From Cristatella mucedo (lineage: Eukaryota > Bryozoa > Phylactolaemata > Cristatellidae), in NCBI GenBank assembly GCA_009760855.2, contig WPIO01000425.1:1-49058 (forward strand): a stretch of DNA of 49,058 bases. Reading direction: 5' to 3'. The notes below the pieces were generated by a model. The model was not told the DNA's origin. It did no database searches and worked only from the letters and a program-made list of their open reading frames with translations. The number at the start of each line of letters is the position of its first letter. The first letter of the stretch is position 1. A program made the translations under genes and the position numbers. Below, one piece after another: positions 31,735 to 42,776 of the stretch.

Positions 31735-32259
31735 ATGAAGCTAGTAGCTGCTGCAATATTCGTGTCCCTTTTGTTTGTAGCTTTTACAGCTTGAATAAGT
31801 CATGTGGGTCTTGAACATTTTAATAGATAATTCAGCACTCATTTTGTGAACGCTTGGTTCAACCATATGGTAATGAAACACTTTTGATAATATCTTGGCA
31901 GGAATTAAAACGGGATGTCCAGGTTAGCATTGAAGCTCTTGAAGAACTCACTCAAGCCTATACAAGTAAATCTTTCGCAATCACTATTTACTCGATTATG
32001 TTTGTTCACAGCCTGCTCTGAGTCGACTAAAGAACGACAATTCCCTTTAGTAGAGTACCAAGAGTTCACAAGATTCTTGCTTGGTACCCTCGCCTCGATA
32101 GCAGTACCACTGATTGGAACAGCTATCGGAGGTGGTGCAGCACTTTTGCAAGGAGCAGCACATTTGATCGGTGGAGCCGCTCACGTAGTTGATGACGCAG
32201 CATATAATGTTGCAATCGCTGTTATGTACGGTTACAATTTGAGGGTCTATATTGAGTAA
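31735..32259 (+). pseudogene. Peptide-gene copy B (single-nonsense pseudogene)
   Basis: Exons at 31,735-31,803, 31,902-31,965 and 32,054-32,259 keep the sizes, phases and splice sites of copy A (introns 98 and 88 bases). They would code 112 residues but for a TGA at codon 20, right after the signal peptide. Exon 3 is fully open and eight codons longer inside the mature region (AVPLIGTAIGGG insert relative to A). It reads past the usual stop (GGTTAC instead of GGTTGA) into YNLRVYIE. The processing site is Thr-Arg rather than Lys-Arg. The first donor is GTGGGT, and the poly(A) signal is AATGAA. It is probably a recent pseudogene. Sequencing error or an alternative first exon cannot be excluded. 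Confidence 0.75.
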
Positions 32260-32516
32260 AGACGAGATGGATGCCTCCATCTGCGATTGTCTTCAATGAA
32301 ACCGTGAGTATTACAGATCTGCTCAAAAATCTTAGATGTAATTCAATTTGACGTACAATAATGCATCTGAAACAACCGGATGGATATCGGTTTACTGAGA
32401 TGCTTTTTAAAGGTGGCCTAAAAGTTAATATATAATTTTTATGTAAAGGACACGAAATTCACACAAAAAGAGTCATACTTTCAAAGCTTTGCCTGTATGG
32501 TGGGAACCGACCTTAT
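32260..32516 (+). repeat. 3' flank of copy B
   Basis: The flank matches that of C (40,112-40,450) and, reversed, that of A (24,541-24,858). It is cut off by the LINE-II insertion at ACCTTATGTAATG. The sequence that should follow, including a minus-strand gene partner, is missing. Confidence 0.75.
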
Positions 32517-33120
32517 GTAATGTAATGTATCTCAGTCAGTAACTCCATAAAGTCATAAAGACCATGTGGATGTTACGCAGGAGAGTTTTGTATAGCCACT
32601 CGCAGCCTAAGCGGCTTTAGGTACGCATTCGGTAGACAACAGACTTCGTCTCACGAAACAAAGAGAAAGTGGGAAGCAATGCAGAGTTAGGAGAGCAGTT
32701 GAGGTAGTGAGAAGCATAGAAGTAGCAGTTCAGGACCGCTGAAAAAGATGTGCCATAGTCGGCAGTTGAAGAGTAAATGAAGGTGTGCAAGAATTGTGGA
32801 AGCGAGTTCCACAGTCTAGGACCTGCAAAGCTAAAGCTTCTGTCGCCAACTGTCTTTAAGCGGAGGAATGGGACAGCTAATTTATTGTCCACACAGGACC
32901 TGAGGGCACGAACAGGCTGAAACTGATGCAGCAGTTCAGCTAGGTATGAAGGAGCCAAGCCGTGGCGGGCCGTGTGGGTCAGCATAAGAACTTTGCTCTG
33001 TATCCTTTGCTCAACCGGCAACCATCCTAGCTCTTTCAGCAAAGGTGACACGTGCTCAAACCGCTGGGACGTGAAGACCATCCTTGCAGCCATATTCATA
33101 GTCCGCTGTAGTGGCATACT
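32517..33120 (-). mobile_element. LINE-II (CR1/L2-type), best open copy
   Basis: The minus-strand frame 32,617-33,117 (166 codons) reads NMAARMVFTSQRFEHVSPLL, GWLPVEQRIQSKVL, APSYLAELLHQFQPVRALRS, VGDRSFSFAGPRLWNSLPQF and FRETKSVVYRMRT, the end of ORF2 in CR1/L2-type elements. The 3' end has (ATTAC)n-type bases at 32,517-32,530. The uninterrupted frame suggests recent insertion. It sits exactly between the B flank and the next left arm. Confidence 0.85.
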
Positions 33121-33698
33121 AGCGGTGGTGACTCAATCCTCACTTTTGTTTTCGAAACCACCATAATACACCCGTATTTGTGAGTAATAGACCACTCGCA
33201 ATCAACTTAATTGATCGGAAAGACGTCGACGCAGCACACAAGAGTTAACCCATGGCTTGCCTCTGGAAGAAAATAACGGCAGTGTAAAAACCACATGGCC
33301 CCTAGAGTCAGCTTTAGCTATAAATCAAGCATTCATTTTGTAACACAGCGATCGGTTGAGCTAAACGGGTTCTTTTGAGTTCATATGACCGACTGTTATG
33401 GAGTCCTTAGTGTGGAAAATGATATCTTGCGATTAACTGTGCCAAATTAGTAAACTTTTTACGTAACAAAGGCCTTTGATTTCGCTTTGTGAATATCACA
33501 TCTAGATGTTATTGAACACGGTTGACAGAAAACAAGCTTCACACCTGGCTATTTGGAATTTTATTGTAGTGGATTTTCCAGAAGTACCCCGACGTCGGTG
33601 CTGAGGAACGAGAAAAAAATTGACTCCGTTTATTTAAAGCTAGCAATGATGCTGGTATTTGAATATAAGTGTTCTCATACAATTTTAACGTCCAACAG

Positions 33699-33773
33699 GT
33701 TGAGCCACTGATGGGCTGCCATACCATGTCGAATACATTAATCTTATTTACGGAAGCTTACCCTCACATGTAA
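33699..33773 (+). other. Conserved short reading frame in the C left arm
   Basis: The 25 codons ending in TAA follow the shared pattern (VEPLMGCH start, EAYPHM end). Here the frame is preceded by GTCCAACAG, which looks like a splice acceptor. The other arms lack that AG at this point. Confidence 0.35.
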
Positions 33774-34392
33774 TCTAGTGATGACTACAAGTACCTTGTA
33801 GGGGTAGATGCAGGCATTAAGCCAATGATGTCTAACAGCGAAGGATAACTCTGCCGTAGCACGATCAGCATGCAGATCCTATGAATATCTCAGATCAAAC
33901 GTTGTCATATAACGTGGTTCTTCTATCAGCCCAGCCATACCCGTCAGCAACGAGACATAGGTATGATTTTTTTAAACTTTACTGGTGTTATTCATTACAC
34001 ATTACCATTTGATTAATCTCAACGCAGATTCCTCCTAATTGCCGAAAAACTTACGTTAAATATTAGAAAAAACACTGAAAATACGAAAGCAGTGGCGAAC
34101 TGACAGGAATGATCCCTTTATTTTTGTACATTTAACATGTAATATGAAGTAAAGAATCGCCATACAAGAGTTTTAAATTATTTTTATTCATAAATGCAAC
34201 GGAGAAATGCTGCTTCTTGATAAGTTAGAATTTTACTAGTCATTTGTCAGGTTAAGATGGTTCAAATTTGTAAATTCTGAATTATAAGTGCTACAACAAC
34301 GATTCACAAATTTGAATCAGCATTTAGGTATTTAACCAATCTTGTATTCCTTGCTGGACAATTAGTCAAAGCCAGTGCTTTAAGTGGAGCAA

Positions 34393-34400
34393 TATATAAA
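34393..34400 (+). promoter_or_regulatory. TATA box before a signal-peptide-like frame
   Basis: TATATAAA followed by GG is a consensus TATA box, 97 bases before the ATG at 34,497. The homologous positions at 27,213 and in the inverted centres are weaker. It lies at the junction of arm and centre. Confidence 0.45.
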
Positions 34401-34496
34401 GGCCAATGCAATCTGTTAATCACATGAGTCAATTTCCCTGTAATTTCAAGATATTAAAATCTGATTCATACATAGCAGGAGGATACTAACAAGCCA

Positions 34497-34643
34497 ATGA
34501 GTCTCCTAAAGATAGGTATTGCTGGTCTTGCTAGTGTTGCTGTTCAAGCTAGTATTGCTGGTATTGCTAGTATTGAGGTGCAACCAGTGGACTCATCAGT
34601 CCAACGTAGTGCAAACTTTCAGAAAATGTACTACATATGGTAA
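34497..34643 (+). CDS. Possible second small secreted peptide frame
   Basis: This 48-codon frame begins MSLLKIGIAGLASVAVQ and continues with a hydrophobic Ala/Ile/Gly stretch to about residue 26 (IAGIASIE), then a polar tail. That is the profile of a signal peptide or short membrane segment. The hydrophobic part is encoded by imperfect repeats of GCTAGTATTGCTGGTATT, so a repeat-born artefact is a real alternative. A consensus TATA box lies 97 bases upstream. A donor such as GAG/GTGCAA within the frame could join it to an exon after TTATTTTTCAG at 34,673, which would change the C-terminus. The copy at 27,319 keeps the frame but lost its ATG. The reversed copy near 40,760-40,850 lost the repeat part. 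Confidence 0.35.
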   Translation: MSLLKIGIAGLASVAVQASIAGIASIEVQPVDSSVQRSANFQKMYYIW

Positions 34644-36053
34644 AATCTGTCCCGGCCTGCTCTTATTTTTCAGCGTATAAAGATGAAAAAAAGATTTAAG
34701 TAATGAATTTCTCTGCGATTTCACGAAAACTCATGGTACAATATCAGCAAAGCAGGCCCTTGCAAAATCTTTAGCATTAATTTATCAACGGGGCTCGTGA
34801 ACTGGCCGGGATCAAAATCAACATGTTCTTTACGTACCTTCAGTAGGCTGAATGGTTGCTGGCTGAGAGTAACCTTAGCTTCAAGAGTGTTTGATGTAAC
34901 GGCGGCGTCCTAAAACGGCCACTTTATCGCCAGAAAAAATATCCTGATTTGAAAAGAGTTAATTCTAACTCAAAGAATGGGTTACACGACAATATAAAAT
35001 TACACTATACAGAAGTGAATACATTCATTCATTTAATAACATGAGTACGAGCCTTAAGGCTAACAAGAATCTTGCTATTCAATTTAGCTATGACCGAAAA
35101 GATGCACTCTGGTTGCTGGACAAGATCCGTCACCCACCCAAGCTATTAGTACAAGCCTTTACCTTTGTTCATCACCAATACATGCTTCTCCGATGTGGAC
35201 TTGGAGTTTTCCAATCAACTTTGAGTTAAATCGAACTTCTCCCGCTACTTATCTGCAAGCAAGCGTAAGAGCATTGTCGAGCAAAAACTTCTCCTTTTTT
35301 AAATAGGTAGGAGAAAGTAACAGCTGGTATTGCAGCAGCTGGCAGTGGCAAATACTAGATCGCCAGCTGGTGCACTGAATACATGCGTTTGAATAAGTAG
35401 TAAATAAGCTAAATTGTTGACATGCTTAAACCATGCTACTACATTTTATTTTCGCCATGCATATTTTGCATCCAGCCATGACTTCCATAAATCGATGCTC
35501 GGCAGTGTATGGTCTGAGCACTCAAGCCCTCTCAATCGGTGCAAAGCTATGAAGCTAGGCTTATCTTTTGCTAAAGTTGTTTACTTTTAGCGGACATTTC
35601 CTAAAATACTTAAAACGGTCTGTGACTGATCACATTTCATCCGGTTTCCTGAAATAAATTTTTCAGCTGTACCTGCTACGAATGTTAATAAATGGGGAAG
35701 CAAATCGCTTGTTACGTAACTTCCTAAAGTCTGGAACTCTTAGCTGACAGACGTCTCGTCTTCCCGAGGTTTGAAATCTTAGCAACGTTGCAAATTTGTT
35801 AATCGCAGCATTTACTAGTTGTTTGTCACTGGTTCTTTGAACTCACACACTGTGTGTGGCTCCACTAATGTAATTTTAAATCACTTCACTGTAGGGGTCA
35901 CGTCCAGCATTGCTATCCTTGTGGACCTTGTACTTTTTAGTACTTACCTCTACATCGTGCTATTTTGATTTATAATTAATTTACAGCTCCTATGAAAATA
36001 TGAAGTTCTTGTGGGTTGTAAAGAAGTATGTGGTTACCTGATGTTACCATTTA

Positions 36054-36265
36054 CAGATAACCGCCTGATCTGATGGTATATCTTCGCATAGTGGCGGAAG
36101 AGCCTTACAAATCATCATGACATCTTGCAGCGTTTGTAAATGATCTCCTACCTCAGGAGTCAAACCCACGACCACAGGACCGAAATTGAGAAAAGATATC
36201 CCCTGACCTAGTGCACAATTACGGCTCACCAATGATATCCGTAGCTGCTGGCCAAGAGTGCACGT
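36054..36265 (-). mobile_element. Probable tRNA-derived SINE in the C centre
   Basis: The minus strand has CACTAGGTCAGGGGATATC and, about 40 bases on, GTCGTGGGTTTGACTCC, which fit A-box and B-box words with the usual spacing. It is the best preserved of the four copies. Confidence 0.45.
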
Positions 36266-36489
36266 ATTTCGGAATCATAGTACTATGGTGAACGCGATAC
36301 TTAGAGCTTTTGCATAATTTTTCCTGGGAATTTCTTCAACTGAGAGCTCTAATAGCTGCCGGTTGATCAACGGACATAGAGCAATGTTTATAAGCTGACG
36401 TAAAAGGTTAGCACTGGCATGCATCCTCAGACTTACCAGAACTGCTGAACATACTATATTGAGCACCCACCACTAAGGTCAAATCGTGT

Positions 36490-36865
36490 ATGGAAAATGC
36501 ATTGGCTGTTCAATTCCCTTGCTAAACGACCATAGGTGACAAAAGCTTTCACTCACCAGGTCCTGGACATTAAAACTCGCTTTAACAATAATTTACCTAA
36601 CCACAACAACGGCAATTCTGCCGACTACCACACATCCTTCCAGCCTCCTAAGCTGCTACTTCCACGTAACTCAATACCTCTACTGCTCTTTTCACTCAGC
36701 TAAGATTCACGCTTCATATTTGTTGGGTGAGATACAATCTGGATGGCTACCGTAGGACGCCTTGCCGGTTGGAGCATTAGGGAAAACTCAGCTATGTAAC
36801 GCCACAGTGTCTTTGTTGCCGCATGGAGCTATATGCAGAATAAAATTCGATTACATTACCTTACT
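36490..36865 (+). mobile_element. Old LINE-II relic in the C centre
   Basis: Same relic as 29,340-29,740, with CCTAAGCTGCTACTTCC, a CACTCAGCTA block and a CGATTACATTACC end. It is orthologous by position, copied with the unit. Confidence 0.65.
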
Positions 36866-36949
36866 GGTAGGCGTATGGCATCCTTAGCAGAGATACCAAG
36901 AGCTCTTGGAGGGACATTGGTGTGTATTAGCAAGGAAAAATAAAACCTA

Positions 36950-37805
36950 CTATTGCTTTAGGAATAACGTGCGTTTATTGATCCACTTAAAGCCCCGGCT
37001 TTGACTGATTGTCCAGCAATTAATGCAATATCGGTTAAATACTGAAATATTGATCCAAATTTGTGAATCACTGTTGTAGCACTTAGAATTCAGAACTTAC
37101 AAATTAAAACCCTCTTAAGCTAAGAAATGACTAGTAAAATTCGAACTCGTCAAGAGACAGCATTACTCCTTTGAATTTGTGACTAAACTAAATATAAAGC
37201 GCTTGTGTGGCGATACTTTACTTCACATCACTTCTTAAAGGAGCAATAATAAACGGATCATTCCCGTCAGGTTCTTCACCACCTTTGTTCTGTCAGGGTT
37301 TTCCTATTATTTAATGTCAGTTTTTCTGCAATTAGGTGGAATCTGCATTGAGATTGTTCAAGTGGCAAGAGATTAATGCATAATGATAGGCACCAGTAAA
37401 GTTTTTAAAAATTATACCTATGTCTCGGAAATGATAGGTATGGCTGGGCTGATAGGAGAACCGAGAAATATGACAACGTTTGATCTAAGATATTCATGTG
37501 ATCTGCATGCTGATCATGCAACGGCAGAGTGATCCTTTGCTGTTAGACCTCAGCGGTTTAATGCCTGCATTTATCGCTACCAGGTGCTTGTAATCATCAC
37601 TAGCTTGCATGTGAGGGTAGGCTTCCAGAAATATGATTAATTTAAACGACATCGTATGACAGCCGACTAGTGGTTCAACATATTGGACCTTCAACTCTCA
37701 CGAGAACTCTTATCTACAACTACCGGGATTGTTGCTAGCTTTAAATAAATGGAGTCAATTATTCTCTCATTGAGCAGCACCGACGTCAGAGTACTTCTTC
37801 CCATT
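36950..37805. repeat. Right arm of the C unit, first partial copy
   Basis: The stretch matches 29,815-30,690 of the B arm from TACTATTGC to the ATTCACTAATATAA region, where it runs into AT-rich sequence. On the minus strand the conserved short frame (37,605-37,679) has CAA in place of the stop and stays open for 66 codons (37,494-37,694). Confidence 0.8.
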
Positions 37806-37962
37806 AATTCACTAATATAATATATATTAATGCAATATATATTATATATTAATATATATATATATAATATAATATAATATAATATAAATAATATAATATA
37901 ATGTAATATAATATATAATATATATTATATATTATATATTATATAATATAATATAAATATAA
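37806..37962. repeat. AT-only microsatellite at a duplication junction
   Basis: About 155 bases of TATA/TAATA units contain almost no G or C. They lie exactly between two partial copies of the right arm, so they probably mark a slippage or breakage point. The 3' boundary is at AATGATTAGCACC, where the second arm copy begins. Confidence 0.9.
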
Positions 37963-39609
37963 TGATTAGCACCAGTCAAGTTTTTTAAAATTATACCGAT
38001 GTCTCGGAGCTGGCGGGTGTAGCTGCGCTGATAGAAGAACCACAATATATGACAACGTTTGATCTGAGATATTCATAGGATCTGCATGCTGGTCATGCAA
38101 CGGCAGAGTGATCCTTCGCTGTTAGACGTCAGTGGTTTAACGCCTGCATCTATCGCTACCAGTTTCTTTAATTCATCACTAGATTACAAGAAACTTAAAA
38201 ACACACCTATTTAGGACAGCATTTAGTGGGTCCCTGTGATTCGTCCTTGTTGTGCTTATGCGTGCTGACACTGTGCATGCTGCCACTAACCACATTTGCA
38301 TGCTGACCCTGTGCATGTCACCCCTAACCATATTATTCATTTTGTTTGTTTTTCAAGCATGATTTTACTTACTATTCTATTGCGTATCACTTTGCAGCAA
38401 ATGTAAAGCGCCTAGAAAGAGATTAAGTTCTCTGAGGGCGCTTTATCAAGTGCAATATTATTATTATTATTATTATGTGAGGGTAGGCTTCCAAGAATTT
38501 GATCAATTTTAATGACATCGTATGGCAGCCGACTAGTGGTTCGACATATTTTACTTTCAACTCTCATGAGAACGCTTATCTTCAACTACCGGGATTGTCG
38601 CTAGCTTTAAATAAACGGAGAAAATTATTCTCTCGTTGAGCAGCCCAGCGTCAGAGTACTTCTTCCAGTAAACTCATTAGTATAAAAATTGGTATAGCCA
38701 ATTTAAAGCTTGTTTTCAATTAACCACGTTCCATAACATCTAGATGTGAGATTCGTAAAGTGAAATCAAAGGCATTTGTTACTTAACAAAAATATACTGT
38801 TTTGGCACCGTTATTCGTAGGATTTCATTTTTCACACAAAGAACTCCAGAATAGTCGGTCATATGAACTCAAAAGACGCCGTTTCGCAAAACCGATTGCT
38901 GAGTTTCAAAATTAATGCTTGATTTTGAGCTATAGCTGACTCTTGGCACCATGTGGTTTTTAGACTATTGTTATTTCCTTCCAGAGGCATGCCATAGGTT
39001 TATTCTAGTGTGCAAAGTCGACATATTTCCGATAAATGAAGTTTATCAGGAGGTCTACTATTCACGAATATGGGTGTAGTATAGTGTTTTGGAAAACAAC
39101 AGTGAAAATGTTATGGAAAACAACAGTGTTTTGGAAAACAACAGATGCCCAATCTGATATCGGCTTATTTGCTACCTTTTAGGCGAGATGGGACGATCTT
39201 TTGAATTTTCACTTATATCTTAAGTTTGGTTAAAATAGTTTTAGGATCAAGTTTCCTAAAATATGTGGCAAAATGATTTTAGTGAAACATATTATTCAAC
39301 TGAAATTTAAACTTTACCTTTTCCACTGAGTATTTAATAACTGGAGAAGGAAATACGGGACTGTCCTATTCGTATTCTTCGGTAAGATAGAAATAATGAT
39401 CAATATTAACCCAAGTAATGGTAGTGAGAATAATTAAAGGAATAATCCAAAAAATATTTTACCACAGTTCGGCTGATATAGGTTCGAGGGACATGAAATA
39501 AACTGGAGAAATCAGTTTTCCGGAATTGTATTTTGATCGTTGAGTTCATGATTATATGTCAATCCCGAACATTTTAGTCTCACATCTGGGCTGCTCGTTT
39601 CAAATTCAA
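37963..39609. repeat. Right arm of the C unit, second copy
   Basis: The arm restarts at GATTAGCACCAG (equal to 30,252). From there to about 38,925 it is nearly identical to the B arm; after that the similarity drops to the level of the other arms. It carries a LINE-I insertion at 38,189-38,476 and the promoter blocks of copy C at 39,393-39,500. GAAAACAACAGTGTTTTG is locally repeated near 39,100-39,145. Confidence 0.8.
38189..38476 (+). mobile_element. Young LINE-I insertion in the C arm
   Basis: The empty site is seen in the B arm (GATTACATGTGAGGG at about 30,471). Here GATTACA and GTGAGGG are separated by 288 bases that start at AGAAACTTAAAAACACACC (end of ORF2) and end in (TTA)n. The insert closely matches 20,246-20,400. 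It postdates the near-identical B/C tract around it. Confidence 0.9.
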
Positions 39610-40111
39610 ATTAAGCTAGTAGCTGCTGCAGTATTGGTACCGCTTTTGTGTGTAGCTTGTACAGATTTAATAATTCAGGTGAGTCTTGAATAGTTTAACA
39701 GATCGTTCAGTACGTTTTTTTTAAATGCTTGGTTTCAACCATATGGGAATAATACACTTTGGATACTATATTTGCAGGAATCAAAACTGAATGTCCAGGT
39801 TAGCAGTGCAGATCTTGAAGAACTCACTTAAGCCTGTACAAGTAAATCTTTTGCAATAACTATTTACTCAATTACGCTTGTTCACAGCTTGCTCTAAGTC
39901 GACTAATAAACGATAATTCAACTTTTTAGAGTATCAAGAGTCCAAAAGATTCTTGCTTAGTTTTCTCGCCTGAATAGCAGCACAACTGATTGGAACAGCT
40001 ATACCAGGTAGTGCAGCACTTGAGCAAGGAGCAGCACATTTGGTAGGTGGATCCGCTCACATTGATGATAACATAGCATATAATGTTGCAAACGCTGTTA
40101 TACACGGTTAA
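39610..40111 (+). pseudogene. Peptide-gene copy C (pseudogene)
   Basis: Exons at 39,610-39,678, 39,778-39,841 and 39,930-40,111 keep all lengths and splice sites (introns 99 and 88 bases). Three lesions kill it: the start codon is ATT, exon 2 has TAA for a Gln codon, and exon 3 has TGA a few codons after the Lys-Arg site (AAAAGA). The tail still reads GAAHLVGGSAH and ends NAVIHG-stop like copy A. There are no frameshifts, so inactivation was by substitutions only. AATAAA follows at 40,172-40,177. Confidence 0.75.
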
Positions 40112-40450
40112 AATCTGAGGTGCAATAGTGAGGAATGTCAAAATGTATGCCAGCATCAGTGATTGTCTTTAAATAAACCATGAGTATTACAGAGCTTCCC
40201 GGAAATCTTGGATGTAATTTAAATTGAAATAAACGAATGCATATGAAACAACAGGATTGCGTTTGGTTTAGTTAGACGCACTTGAAATGTGGCCTAACAG
40301 TTAATAAATCATTTTTATATAAAGGATAAGTAATGCACACTAAGATAGTCACACTTACCAAGCTTTGCCTGTATGGCGAGAACAGGCCTTACTGGTTGGT
40401 TAGTGATAGTTTTGACTTGTCAGTGTGCTATGGTACTTCAAATATAACCG
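40112..40450 (+). repeat. 3' flank of copy C
   Basis: The flank matches those of B and (reversed) A, including GCTTTGCCTGTATGGCGAGAACAGG and CTTACTGGTTGGTTAGTGATAG. It continues a little further than in B. Confidence 0.7.
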
Positions 40451-41389
40451 ACTCATACCTAAACTGAAAATACTGCCTACTATATGCATATTAGAAATGA
40501 ATATCAGCCTACTCAAGGTAAGTGAAGTACATGTTTTTTTGATCCAGGCCAGTTCACGAGCCCCGTAGATAAATTAAAGCAGAAGATTTTGCAAGCTCCT
40601 GCTTTGCAGCCATCGTACTAGCCGTTTTCGTGAAATCTCAGAGGGATTCATTACACAAATCATTTTGAAATCTTTATTTGCTGCGAAATAAGAGCAGGCC
40701 GAGACAAGTTGTACCATATGCATTACATTTTCTGGTAGTTTGCACTTCGTTGGACTAATGCGGCCACATGTTGCACCTCAATACTAGGGATACATCTCTA
40801 CAGAAGACTCTTTTGTCTGTAAATCTCCTCCTCCTATGTATGAATCAGATTTTAACATCTTGAAATTACCGGGAAATGGACTCATGTATTTACCTAATTT
40901 AATTGACTTTATAAAAGAAGCAGAACATCATTTATTTATGTAATGCTTTACCATTACAACTAATTGCAGTTGTCATCGCACCTTGGCTGTCGAGGAAGTA
41001 GATTCCTCTTGTTAGAGGATAGCTCTTCTGTGCTCTACCCTAGTATTACAGCAGACTTTCTGGTTAGTTCTGGACTCTTCGATTGCTCCCTTACAGTTGA
41101 AGTAGACCATAATAATAATCAAGGTTTCTGACGACCAATATCCTTGAGCGACTTATGCGATCACTTAGCAGCACAGCTTTACAAGTGATGATAACTGTCA
41201 TCCATTATTTATCAACGGATACAAATAGAAAAGTTGCCAAAATCAGAGGCTGCCTCAACTAGAGTGCCACTGTAAGAGTACATTCAGCAGTTGTGTGATC
41301 GTCAACAGTCGCACATAGTTCCTGTATTCAATTTTAATTGTGCTTTAAGGGATGAAAGCGAACGTAGCAGTGAGCTTTATCCGCATTGT
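40451..41389. repeat. Inverted and outer centre pieces of the D unit
   Basis: The part at 40,500-40,870 is the reverse complement of 27,290-27,680: CAGTTCACGAGCCCCG, a TTTGCAAGCTCC block and GTTGCACCTCAATACTAGG. The part at 40,870-41,350 aligns with 3,760-4,210 at the other end of the window. No gene is seen. The orientation indicates an inversion inside the centre. Confidence 0.6.
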
Positions 41390-42244
41390 AGTAAAGCATA
41401 CGTTGTGCATCGCAATCACGTCACCAAATAATCTTCCACGTCAGAAGTCGAACCCACCACCACCAGACCGAGTTTGAGAAAGCTACCACCTAACCGAGAG
41501 GGCAATTACTGCTGACCAATAATATCACTAGCTCTGGCAAAGAGTGTAGGTAATTCGGCATTATTATACTACGATAAAAACGATACTTAGAGCTATGGCA
41601 TAGTTTTTGCTTAGCATTTCAAGACCTGAGAGAGCCAATACTGATGGTTGATCAACAAACATAAAGCGAAGTTTATAAGCTGACGTACAAGGTGTGCCTC
41701 GACGTTCGTCCTCATTCTTACCTGAACTGCAGAACGAACCGGATTGACCCCCCAGCCCCCATTGAGGTCAAATCGTGTATGGAAAGGGAATTAGCTATTC
41801 CATTCCAGTGCTTTGACGATCTTGGCGACTGAAGCTTTCATTCAGCAGTTCCTGACCACTAAAAATTCCTTTAACAATGCTTACATAACGAAAACAACTT
41901 CAAAGGATGTGCCAGATACGGCACATCCTTTCCAGCATCCTAAGCTACTACTTCCGTGTAGCTCACTACCTCGACTGCTCTCTCCACTCAGCTACGCTTT
42001 GCACTGTATCTTTGTTGGGTGAGATGAAGTCTGTTGGCTACCAAATGCATACCATGTAGCCTGTGAGAGCACTTGAGAAATCGCTGCAGTATAACCACAG
42101 ACTATCTTCGTGGCGTCATGGAGTTACACACAGAATAAAATTCGATGACAGTACGTTACCAATAGGTGTACGGCATCCTTAGTAGTGATTCCTAGAGCTT
42201 TTGGGGGGACATTGGCTTGTGTTAGCACGGAAGAAGGGTAACCT
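41390..42244. repeat. Centre of the D unit, direct part
   Basis: The segment matches 28,960-29,815 and 36,110-36,950 in the same orientation. It contains the SINE (about 41,400-41,530, minus strand, with a GGTGGTGGGTTCGACTTC B-box region when reversed) and the LINE-II relic at 41,790-42,165. Confidence 0.7.
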
Positions 42245-42776
42245 ACTATTGCTTCAGAAATAACATTCATTCATGTTCCACCTACAGCTTCGGCTTTGAC
42301 GAATATTCCTGTAAGGCACGCACTATTAGTTAAATACTGAAACGCTGATCCAAATTTGTGAATCGCCTTTGCTGCACTAAGAATTCGGAACGTAGAAATT
42401 AGAGCCATCTTAAGCTAACAAATAACTATTAAAATTCTTATTGACAAAGCATCAGCATTACTCCGTTGTATTTATTACTAAAGTGAATACGAAACGCTTG
42501 TGCGGCAACACTTTACTTCACACTACTTGTTAAAAGAACAAAAATTAACATATCATTGCTGTCAGGTTGTCCGTGGCTTTCGTTATTTCAGTTTTTCTGA
42601 CAATTAACATCCATTTTTCTGTGATTAGGTGGAATCTACGTTGAGATTATTTAAATGGCAAGAGATTGATGTTTATTGAATAACGGCAATTAAGTTTTCT
42701 GATTCATAATGATGTCTTGGAGTTTACAGGTATGGTTGGGCTGATAGAAGAACCACAATATATCACAACCTTTGAT

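Larger units (their letters stand above)
33121..34400. repeat. Left arm of the C unit
   Basis: The arm aligns closely with 25,925-27,225 from GTGGTGACTCAATC onward, over 90% by eye. The proximal 0.6 kb of the arm and the minus-strand gene that should precede it are missing at the LINE-II junction. It contains the conserved short frame at 33,699-33,773. Confidence 0.85.
34644..36950. repeat. Centre of the C unit
   Basis: The centre matches 27,454-29,814 block by block. The frame at 35,041-35,229 (+) is open here but broken at 27,881-28,060, so it is not supported as a gene. The minus-strand frame at 35,450-35,650 has stops. It contains the LINE-I relic at 35,730-35,970, the SINE and the LINE-II relic. 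Confidence 0.8.

Noticed and set aside
31915-32259. Single-exon 114-codon reading of copy B
   Set aside because: It reads through intron 2 and starts inside exon 2 in a different frame. Comparison with A, C and D shows a three-exon structure instead.
34639-34673. 35-base mini-intron after the signal-peptide-like frame
   Set aside because: GT...TTTTTCAG borders are present, but 35 bases is below usual animal intron size. A donor further upstream is more plausible.
35041-35229. 62-codon frame (+) in the C centre
   Set aside because: The homologous stretch at 27,881-28,060 is interrupted by stops, so it is not conserved as coding.
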